DNA of 5,006 nucleotides from Deltaproteobacteria bacterium (lineage in GTDB: Bacteria; Desulfobacterota; Syntrophia; Syntrophales; Fen-1087): the NCBI GenBank assembly GCA_026388595.1, contig JAPLJM010000132.1, forward strand, positions 1-5,006, written 5' to 3'. How positions within the stretch are numbered: the stretch's first letter is position 1; each line of letters starts with the position of its first letter. This document shows, one piece after another, positions 1 to 4,883 of the stretch. Made by a program: the position numbers and the translations under genes. Below the pieces are notes generated by a model. That model did no database searches. It was not told where the DNA came from and saw nothing but the letters and a program-made list of their open reading frames with translations.

Positions 1-42
1 GGGATGCTTGGCAGCATAACGGTCAGCATCGGCGTGTGTCAT
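1..42 (-). CDS. Start of an unidentified third operon gene (partial, N-terminus only)
   Basis: Only the first 14 codons are inside the window, reading MTHADADRYAAKHP from an ATG at 42-40. I believe the start is real because a strong purine-rich Shine-Dalgarno (AGGAGAGGAG, with AGGAG 7 nt before the ATG) lies in the 18-nt gap after the ACT-domain gene. The spacing and shared strand make it the third gene of the paaK-ACT operon. The peptide is hydrophilic, with no sign of a signal peptide, so a cytoplasmic protein is likely. I do not recognise the family from so few residues and assign no function. Confidence 0.6.
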   Translation of the reverse strand, partial: MTHADADRYAAKHP

Positions 43-60
43 GGGTCTTCTCCTCTCCTA

Positions 61-516
61 TCAGTATTTCAGATAATGGAATGGCTCTATTGCAGACAGG
101 GCATCCGCGTCGAGGGTCTTGAAGCCACTCTTTTCAATCAGTTGCTCTGCCTTTTCAATCTGATCCACATCCAGAACAAAAACCGCCTTTTCACGGCTCT
201 CCAGAACGAATCCGTAGGCATTGTTGACATTAACGCTTTCTTTAAAGAGCAATTGCGTCAGCCGGTCGAGCCCTCCGGGTTTGTCGTCGATGAGGACCGC
301 CAGGACATCGCGCAGGCGGACCATCATCCCCGCCTTGGCCAGGGCGGCCTGGGCCCGCTTCGGATCATCAACAATCAGACTGATCACCCCGAAGGTATCC
401 GAGGTGGATATGGTGGTGGCCCGGATGCTGATTTTTTCCTTTGCCAGGACCGATGTTACGGCAGCCAGTTTCCCCGGTTTGTTTTCTGCAAAAATTGATA
501 GCTGTTGAGCAATCAT
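61..516 (-). CDS. Tandem ACT-domain protein, probable amino-acid-binding regulator
   Basis: The 151-residue protein consists of two ACT domains and almost nothing else. ACT 1 spans about residues 3-68 and carries the ligand-loop signature NKPGKL (12-17). ACT 2 spans about 70-142 and carries the equivalent DKPGGL (78-83). Each shows the expected beta-alpha-beta-beta-alpha-beta pattern, for example LAVLIDD followed by the KPGGL helix start. ACT domains bind small ligands, usually amino acids, at domain interfaces. Stand-alone double-ACT proteins have no catalytic part and are presumed sensors or regulatory subunits. The gene starts 20 nt after the ligase stop, preceded by GGGAGGGGAG ending 6 nt before the ATG, so the two are almost certainly co-transcribed. 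A role in sensing an aromatic or branched-chain amino acid whose breakdown feeds the ligase is inference from context; the ligand cannot be read from sequence. It is cytoplasmic, with no signal peptide or membrane segment. Confidence 0.88.
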   Translation of the reverse strand: MIAQQLSIFAENKPGKLAAVTSVLAKEKISIRATTISTSDTFGVISLIVDDPKRAQAALAKAGMMVRLRDVLAVLIDDKPGGLDRLTQLLFKESVNVNNAYGFVLESREKAVFVLDVDQIEKAEQLIEKSGFKTLDADALSAIEPFHYLKY

Positions 517-536
517 GCCAATCTCCCCTCCCCTCT

Positions 537-1835
537 TTAATCCTTCCTGTTGTCAATGACGCGCTTCGCCTTTCCCTCGCTCTTGGGCAGGCTGTCCGGT
601 TCAACGAGATCCACCTTGGGCGTAATCAGGATATCACTTTTTAGCTCCTCCACAATCCGGCGCCGCAGGGTTTCCAACTGCCGCAGGTCGCCCATGAAGT
701 ATTCCCGCTGGACCTCGACCTTGATGACCATCAGGTCGGTAAACTCCGCCCGCTCCAGGATAATCAGAAAATTATTGCCCACGCCGGGAACCCCCATCAG
801 CTTCCTTTCAATCTGAATGGGGAAGATGTTGACCCCTTTGAGGATCATCATGTCGTCCGTCCGGCCCTTGATCCGTTCGATACGCCGGTGCGTCCGGCCG
901 CATTCACAGGGCCCCGGGATGATGCGGGTCAGGTCTTTTGTCCGGTATCGGAGGATGGGCATCCCATCCCTCACCAGCGTGGTCAGCACCAGCTCTCCCT
1001 CTTCACCGTCGGGAAGCGGCTTGAGGGTTTCAGGATCAATGATCTCTACCAGAAAATTGTCTTCCCAGATATGGAGGCCATTCTGAGACGGGCATTCAAA
1101 GGCCACACCGGGCCCGCACATCTCTGAGAGGCCATAGGAATTGAAGGCCTTGAACCCATAAAAATCTTCCAGTTTCTTCCGCATCTTTTCCGAATGCGGC
1201 TCGGCGCCGATAAAGGCGCGACACAATTTCGTATCCTTTCGGGGATCAACGGCCACTTCCTCGAAAACGCTCATCAGATGCAGGGCATAGCTGGGAATCA
1301 CGTGGATGGTCGTCGTTTCAAAGTCCTGCATCAACTGGATTTGCCGCTTGCTGTTCCCCGCTCCCGCGGGAATCGTCAACGCCCCGATTTTTTCCGCCCC
1401 GTAATGAAATCCCAGGCCGCCGGTAAACAGACCATAGGTCATCATATTCTGGAAGACATCGTTCTTCCGCATGCCCGTCATGTACATGGAACGGGCGACG
1501 ATATTCGTCCATTGTTCAATATCATTGGCCGTATGAAAAATAACGGTCGCCCGGCCTGTTGTCCCGGATGAAGAATGCATCCGGATCAGTTCATCTTTGG
1601 AAACGGCCAGAAAACCGTAGGGCCAGTGATCCCGGAGGTCGTCTTTGGTGGTCATCGGCAGATGCTCAACATCTGCAAGCGTTTTCACCCCATCAGCATT
1701 AATGTTAAGGTCTTTGAAGACCCGATCATAATAGATCGAATGCTTTACCTGATTGAGCGTTATTTTCAGCCGTTCCAGTTGAAGGGCTTCCAGCCCGGAC
1801 CGGTCAAGGGTTTCAATCTCTTTTTCCCAGTACAT
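537..1835 (-). CDS. paaK: Phenylacetate-CoA ligase family (aryl/arylacetate-CoA ligase)
   Basis: This 432-residue member of the adenylate-forming (ANL) superfamily has the usual PaaK length. It activates a carboxylate with ATP to an acyl-AMP and then transfers it to CoA; the type substrate is phenylacetate. Visible motifs in order are the phosphate-binding loop SSSGTTG (88-94), YGLSE (234-238), the YRTKD hinge-side motif (297-301), and a Cys-X-Cys...His cluster (C310, C312, H316) before GRTDDM (324-329). Near the C-terminus is the GKxxR motif with the likely catalytic Lys422. No motif appears damaged. The ATG at 1835 is preceded by AGGGAGGCGG about 5 nt upstream. It heads the operon with the ACT-domain gene. 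In anaerobes, PaaK paralogs often sit with indolepyruvate:ferredoxin oxidoreductase genes and handle arylacetyl-CoA esters from aromatic amino acids. No such oxidoreductase is visible here, so the exact substrate is open. It is cytoplasmic. Confidence 0.93.
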   Translation of the reverse strand: MYWEKEIETLDRSGLEALQLERLKITLNQVKHSIYYDRVFKDLNINADGVKTLADVEHLPMTTKDDLRDHWPYGFLAVSKDELIRMHSSSGTTGRATVIFHTANDIEQWTNIVARSMYMTGMRKNDVFQNMMTYGLFTGGLGFHYGAEKIGALTIPAGAGNSKRQIQLMQDFETTTIHVIPSYALHLMSVFEEVAVDPRKDTKLCRAFIGAEPHSEKMRKKLEDFYGFKAFNSYGLSEMCGPGVAFECPSQNGLHIWEDNFLVEIIDPETLKPLPDGEEGELVLTTLVRDGMPILRYRTKDLTRIIPGPCECGRTHRRIERIKGRTDDMMILKGVNIFPIQIERKLMGVPGVGNNFLIILERAEFTDLMVIKVEVQREYFMGDLRQLETLRRRIVEELKSDILITPKVDLVEPDSLPKSEGKAKRVIDNRKD

Positions 1836-2091
1836 GATTCCGCCTCCCTGTCTTGTGCAATGTAAGTCTTTCTACAACTCTATCCGAATTATTTCAAGAC
1901 AAAAACAGGCTTGCGTCGCCATAAATGGCAGCCTGCCGGAGCCATGATCAGATCACATCATATCCCTGCGTCGTTTTATTGGCATACTTGCCCCGGTTAT
2001 GCTATGAGGGCCCTGAGTATGCAGGATGGGAGAACAGGTATTTTAATCTCTCGCATGCCTATATCAAAATGGTAATGGTATACGAAATGCC
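1836..2091. other. Divergent intergenic region between the paaK operon and the S41 protease
   Basis: These 256 nt separate divergently transcribed genes and should hold both promoters. Apart from the paaK promoter candidate I see three things. First, an imperfect hairpin at 1906-1935, with CAGGCT/AGCCTG outer arms and a GCCA-TAAA-TGGC core. Second, a short dyad, TGATC-A-GATCA, at 1945-1955. Third, a weak plus-strand promoter possibility, TTGGCA (1979-1984) with TATGAG (2003-2008) at 18-nt spacing, which would leave a leader of about 80 nt for the protease gene. No reading frame here looks coding, and no riboswitch family is recognisable. Confidence 0.5.
1869..1897 (-). promoter_or_regulatory. 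Candidate sigma70-type promoter of the paaK operon
   Basis: On the minus strand a TTGAAA hexamer (1897-1892) is followed after exactly 17 nt by TAGAAA (1874-1869), about 34 nt before the ligase start codon. The -35 is a good match and the -10 is moderate. The position suits the first gene of the operon. This was read by eye without mapping data, and other hexamers in the AT-rich stretch could serve. Confidence 0.4.
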
Positions 2092-2093
2092 AT
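2075..2093 (+). promoter_or_regulatory. Possible hairpin over the protease start codon, no Shine-Dalgarno
   Basis: ATGGTAT (2075-2081) can pair with ATGCCAT (2087-2093) around a 5-nt ACGAA loop, giving seven pairs including one G-U. The right arm contains the first two bases of the protease ATG (2092-2094). No purine-rich Shine-Dalgarno is visible upstream of that start, unlike every other gene in this window. The structure could limit initiation, but a short AT-containing hairpin may also be chance. Confidence 0.3.
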
Positions 2094-3483
2094 GTTGAAA
2101 AAATTGGCTTTGATCTTCTGGATATTGATCTTCTTTCCGGCCTTTTCCGTGGAAGCCAGTCCGGCAACGATTAAGAAGGTCTTTGAATATATTGACGCCC
2201 ACTATGTGGAGCCCGTCAATCCGTCCCTCATCTATACAAAAACGCTGGATCACATGAAGCAAAACTTCCCCGACAAGGTCAAGGTGGAGAATTTGGGTGC
2301 GGAAGCGTTTCACATTTCCTGTTTTAAAAAGACGACGGATTTACGGATCTCCAAGCTGGATCAGGTGTCTAACGTCAGACAGATGGAAAATGTCCTCCAG
2401 ATCTGCATCCCCGAGGACACTCTGAAAAAATTACATAAAAGCCAATTGAACGATGAACAGATCGTTCTGGACATGCTTTTGGGATCGCTGGATCCCCATT
2501 CCAGCTTTATGAACGCTGAAATGTACAAAGAGCTGAATACCGGCATGCAGGGACGATTTGGCGGCATTGGCGCTGAAATTACCGTGCAGAACGGCGTGAT
2601 CACCGTGGTTTCACCGATTGACGACACCCCGGCCTTTTTTGCCGGCATCAAGCCGGGTGATCAGATCATCAAAATCAATGACCTCCCGACCAAAGGCATG
2701 ACCGCCTGGGACGCGGTGAAAAAAATTCGCGGGCCGGAAAATACCAGGGTCAGGCTGACCATCATGCGCAAGCATGCGGCAAAACCGAAACGATTCACCA
2801 TCACCCGCACCATGATCAATATCAGGACGGTCAAATACAAACTTTATGAGGATCACATCGGCTACATCAGGCTTTCATCCTTTCAGGAAAAAACAGCGGA
2901 GGATCTGAAAACGGTCCTCCGGGAGATGGAACAAAAGGCAGGCCCCCTGAAAGGCATTCTCCTGGATATGAGAAATAATCCCGGTGGTTTACTGGATCAG
3001 GCCATCAAGGTCTCCGATCAATTTTTAAAGTCCGGTCTGATCGTCTCAACGCGGGGTCGTACGAAATATGTCGAAACACGGGCCAAGGCACGCAACGGCG
3101 GCGATGAACCTGCCTATCCCATTGTAATCCTGGTAAACGAAGGAACTGCAAGCGCCGCGGAAATTGTCTCCGGCGCCCTTCAGGACAACCGCAGGGCGCT
3201 CGTTTTGGGCACCCAGACCTTCGGAAAAGGCTCCGTCCAGACCGTTTTCCCTCTGGATGGCGGTTCGGCGATAAAGCTGACAACGGCCAAATATTATACG
3301 CCCAACGGACGGGTGGTTCACGAAAAGGGGATTACCCCCGATGTGGTCGTCGGAAAAAGCCAGGGGTTCAGGGAGAAAGACCTGAATCATTTCCGGAAAG
3401 AGGATTTCGCAGCGTTGAAAAAAAAGACAAAGGACAGAAACAGCAAGGATTTTATTTATGGTTCATCCGGTTCTTACGTATAG
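2092..3483 (+). CDS. S41-family carboxyl-terminal processing protease (CtpA/Prc type), exported
   Basis: This 463-residue protein begins with a clear signal peptide (MLKK, hydrophobic stretch to about residue 18, likely cleavage after VEA at 22), placing it in the periplasm. The family motif LDPHSSFM is at 133-140. A PDZ domain follows at about 155-228 (GIGAEI, then AGIKPGDQIIKIND). The S41 protease domain runs from about 250 to 418, with LLDMRNNPGGLL at 290-301. The nucleophile is Ser354 in GTASAAE and the general base Lys379 in FGKGSVQ, 25 residues apart as in E. coli Prc and plant D1 protease; Gln383 is also in the conserved position. These enzymes cleave near C-termini of exported or misfolded proteins, guided by the PDZ domain. 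The stretch from about 50 to 125, between the EYIDAHYVE helix and LLGSLDPHSS, is longer than in compact CtpA proteins. The C-terminal tail after 418 is short and lysine-rich. The start is set by the signal peptide, although no Shine-Dalgarno is seen. It appears monocistronic. Confidence 0.93.
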   Translation: MLKKLALIFWILIFFPAFSVEASPATIKKVFEYIDAHYVEPVNPSLIYTKTLDHMKQNFPDKVKVENLGAEAFHISCFKKTTDLRISKLDQVSNVRQMENVLQICIPEDTLKKLHKSQLNDEQIVLDMLLGSLDPHSSFMNAEMYKELNTGMQGRFGGIGAEITVQNGVITVVSPIDDTPAFFAGIKPGDQIIKINDLPTKGMTAWDAVKKIRGPENTRVRLTIMRKHAAKPKRFTITRTMINIRTVKYKLYEDHIGYIRLSSFQEKTAEDLKTVLREMEQKAGPLKGILLDMRNNPGGLLDQAIKVSDQFLKSGLIVSTRGRTKYVETRAKARNGGDEPAYPIVILVNEGTASAAEIVSGALQDNRRALVLGTQTFGKGSVQTVFPLDGGSAIKLTTAKYYTPNGRVVHEKGITPDVVVGKSQGFREKDLNHFRKEDFAALKKKTKDRNSKDFIYGSSGSYV

Positions 3484-3543
3484 TTGACTGTAGTCATTAA
3501 ATCGTCAACCTCAACGAATATGCAGCACTTTAATCCGAAATCA

Positions 3544-3571
3544 TTGATGTTGTTTTCTCAGCAATTATGAT
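3544..3571 (+). promoter_or_regulatory. Candidate promoter of the F-type lectin gene
   Basis: TTGATG (3544-3549) and TATGAT (3566-3571) are 16 nt apart in an AT-rich stretch, about 38 nt before the lectin ATG. The -10 matches four or five consensus positions well and the -35 is fair. The distance allows a short leader carrying the strong Shine-Dalgarno. This was read by eye only. Confidence 0.35.
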
Positions 3572-3596
3572 ATTTTAACAGTACTTAAAAAATATT

Positions 3597-3603
3597 GAGG
3601 AGG
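3597..3603 (+). promoter_or_regulatory. Strong Shine-Dalgarno that fixes the lectin start at ATG 3610
   Basis: GAGGAGG lies 6 nt before the ATG at 3610-3612, ideal spacing. An in-frame TTG at 3595 would extend the protein by five residues (MRRIT), but it directly overlaps this ribosome-binding site and would leave no site of its own. The ATG also gives a standard MKK signal peptide start. Confidence 0.85.
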
Positions 3604-3609
3604 ATTACT

Positions 3610-4236
3610 ATGAAAAAAATGCTTTGGGGAGTAAAAACAATAATAATAATTTTAACACTCTCAATTCTAACGATGGCATCGGCAGATATGCTGATAATTC
3701 AATATAATGATGGGACTACTCAAAGCGTCTCACTGGATAGGCCATCATCGAGTCTAAAGCGGCTCGACTTCTCAAGCGATCAAACTGCAAGTCGGCCTAT
3801 CGAGAATTTGGCTAGGGGGAAACAAGCTCGGCAATCCAGTACTGGATATGGCGGCGATGCGGGAAGAGCAGTCGATGGGAATACCGATGGGAGCTATTAC
3901 GCCAACTCAGTCTCCCATACGAACGGCCAACCGCAGGATTGGTGGGAAGTTGATCTTGGCTCGACATATAACATCGGCTTAATAAAAATATGGAATCGCA
4001 CCGACTGCTGCTCTGAAAGACTCAGTAATTTCCATGTAATGGTCTCGGAAAGACCATTTAGCTCTTCCAATCTTAATGATAGCCTTTCTCAATATGGTAT
4101 ATGGAGCAGCCATAATAGCGGTAAAGCAGGCAGAACCACAGAGATCAAAGTCAATGCTCAAGGAAGATATGTTCGTATTCAACTTGCAGGCACTAATTGG
4201 TTACAGCTTGCCGAAGTCGAAGTTTTTGGGAATTAA
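3610..4236 (+). CDS. Secreted F-type lectin (fucolectin/CBM47-like discoidin-fold) protein
   Basis: The 208-residue protein has a signal peptide (1-25, cleavage likely after MASA), an unassigned module at about 26-60 (LIIQYNDGTTQSVSLDRP), and one F5/8-type C-like domain at about 65-207. That domain begins NLARGKQARQSS and ends LAEVEVFG, both typical. The fucose-binding pattern of F-type lectins (Anguilla agglutinin/fucolectin family) is complete: His103, Arg130 27 residues later, Asp132, adjacent Cys133-Cys134, and Arg137 seven residues after Arg130. NRTDCCSERL is nearly the eel motif. It should therefore bind terminal L-fucose or a similar sugar outside the cytoplasm; binding is inferred from family knowledge. 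No catalytic domain, anchor or LPXTG motif is visible, so it is a free lectin or an adhesin subunit. The gene is visibly richer in A/T, with runs of ATA codons and several AGA arginines, than the protease upstream, which hints at horizontal acquisition. It stands alone. Confidence 0.87.
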   Translation: MKKMLWGVKTIIIILTLSILTMASADMLIIQYNDGTTQSVSLDRPSSSLKRLDFSSDQTASRPIENLARGKQARQSSTGYGGDAGRAVDGNTDGSYYANSVSHTNGQPQDWWEVDLGSTYNIGLIKIWNRTDCCSERLSNFHVMVSERPFSSSNLNDSLSQYGIWSSHNSGKAGRTTEIKVNAQGRYVRIQLAGTNWLQLAEVEVFGN

Positions 4237-4365
4237 TTGAACAATATACTGTAAATGGTAAATGTTTTAGAAGCTTTGAACCAGTAATGGTTAAATTTCG
4301 TCGTATCCCTGCAACCAACAGTCGTAGGTAAATGAGAGAAAAGTACGCATCACCCGGATGAAGCC
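4237..4365. other. AT-rich spacer after the lectin, no feature recognised
   Basis: Between the lectin stop and the decayed Dsb-like fragment I find no open frame with coding character, no strong terminator hairpin with a T-run, and no repeat beyond short AT-rich echoes such as AAATGGTAAATG. A weak CATC-ACCCG-GATG dyad (about 4349-4360) lies just past the end of the minus-strand fragment but lacks a T-tract. Confidence 0.5.
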
Positions 4366-4562
4366 TTATTTATTGCTGCCCAGCAGTTTTTCGATCTGCG
4401 GAATGTCCGCCCCCTACAACGGGCTAGAGAGTTGATGATGAAAAGCGGCGTGCCGGTCACCCCGATCTTCGTCGCCGTCCCCTTCATGGCGGACAGGCGT
4501 TTCTGCTCCAGGAGCTGATATTTCTCTTCGGAAAGGGGCACGATCTTTCTCCTTCGAGAATA
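4366..4562 (-). pseudogene. C-terminal remnant of a DsbA-like thioredoxin-fold protein
   Basis: On the minus strand a frame open from 4562 reads through KIVPLSEEKYQLLEQKR to KIGVTGTPLFIIN (ending at 4431). GTP followed by a hydrophobic strand and Asn is the cis-proline region near the C-terminus of DsbA-like thiol:disulfide oxidoreductases. The expected continuation appears in a different frame: GADIPQIEKLLGSNK and a TAA stop at 4368-4366. The two pieces are separated by 17 nt where a whole number of codons is expected, and the second frame has a TAG (4416-4414) directly before GADIP, so the gene is frameshifted. The N-terminal half with the CXXC active site is missing: the frame meets TGA at 4565-4563 and the toxin-antitoxin promoter lies beyond. 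A GTG at 4541 with AGGAG upstream could start a short peptide, but the homologous-looking residues continue upstream of it (RRKIVP). It is most likely non-functional. Confidence 0.7.
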
Positions 4563-4596
4563 TCATGCCGCCGGAATAAGAAAAGTTTGATTACCT

Positions 4597-4629
4597 TATT
4601 CTGGTATGATATATGGTAATACTAGAATA
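4597..4629 (+). promoter_or_regulatory. Operator-like inverted repeat overlapping an extended -10 promoter of the toxin-antitoxin pair
   Basis: TATTCTGGTAT (4597-4607) and ATACTAGAATA (4619-4629) form an 11-bp inverted repeat with 10 exact pairs and one G-T, centred at 4613. Inside the left arm TGGTATGAT (4602-4610) matches an extended -10 (TGnTATAAT) at five of six -10 positions. The right arm ends where the antitoxin Shine-Dalgarno begins. Ribbon-helix-helix antitoxins bind such palindromes as dimers and repress their own operon, so this is the likely autoregulatory operator. The symmetry is seen directly; the binding is inferred. Confidence 0.6.
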
Positions 4630-4640
4630 GGGAGGCCATT

Positions 4641-4883
4641 ATGGGAAAAGCAAAGATTGCTATTACATTGGACGAAGACTTTATCAGCGAATTGGACAGG
4701 TTGGTCGACGAACATTTTTTTCAAAATCGCAGCCAGGCAATACAGAATGCCGTAAGCGAAAAACTAGCCCGAATGAAACGTAGCCGGCTATCAATGGAAT
4801 GCGCCAAACTCGATCCGGTAATTGAAAGAGCTATGGCGGAAGAAGGGATAGCTGAGGATGTGAGCCAATGGCCGGAATATTGA
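4641..4883 (+). CDS. mazE: Ribbon-helix-helix antitoxin of a MazEF-type toxin-antitoxin system
   Basis: The 80-residue protein has an N-terminal ribbon-helix-helix fold: a strand KAKIAITL (3-10) that would enter the DNA major groove, helix A at about 12-25 (FISELDRLVDEH), an NRSQAI turn (29-34), and helix B to about 47. This half dimerises and binds DNA. The acidic C-terminal part (about 50-80, ending SQWPEY) resembles the extended tails with which such antitoxins wrap and neutralise MazF-family toxins. The ATG follows AGGGAGG (4629-4635) by 5 nt. The stop overlaps the toxin start by 16 nt in another frame, a layout that couples toxin translation to antitoxin translation. The inverted repeat directly upstream is its probable operator. 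Assignment rests on fold pattern plus the clear MazF neighbour. The symbol follows the toxin: this antitoxin is the ribbon-helix-helix type and not the AbrB-like MazE of E. coli. Confidence 0.87.
   Translation: MGKAKIAITLDEDFISELDRLVDEHFFQNRSQAIQNAVSEKLARMKRSRLSMECAKLDPVIERAMAEEGIAEDVSQWPEY

Noticed and set aside
4..498. Long plus-strand open frame across the ACT-domain gene
   Set aside because: It is antisense to a gene with clear tandem ACT motifs and its translation has no recognisable domain; similar antisense frames over the ligase and protease genes were dismissed for the same reason.
2007..2014. Perfect palindrome AGGGCCCT upstream of the protease gene
   Set aside because: An isolated 8-bp palindrome is expected by chance and has no flanking symmetry.
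2069..2076. ATGGTAAT shared by the protease leader and the toxin-antitoxin operator (4613-4620) as a common binding site
   Set aside because: The 8-mer is low in complexity, similar strings recur in the AT-rich spacer near 4255 and 4287, and no dyad is shared.
3483..3509. GTTGAC...GTCAAC inverted repeat right after the protease stop as a terminator
   Set aside because: The stem is only 6 bp with a 15-nt loop and no T-tract follows, so it is not a convincing intrinsic terminator.
3595..3609. TTG at 3595 as the lectin start
   Set aside because: It overlaps the GAGGAGG ribosome-binding site of the ATG at 3610 and would add MRRIT before a standard signal peptide.
4350..4541. Short intact minus-strand gene starting at GTG 4541
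   Set aside because: Its last third (SLARCRGRTFRRSKNCW) is an out-of-frame reading of GADIPQIEKLL, and homology-like residues extend upstream of the GTG, so it is better called a pseudogene fragment.
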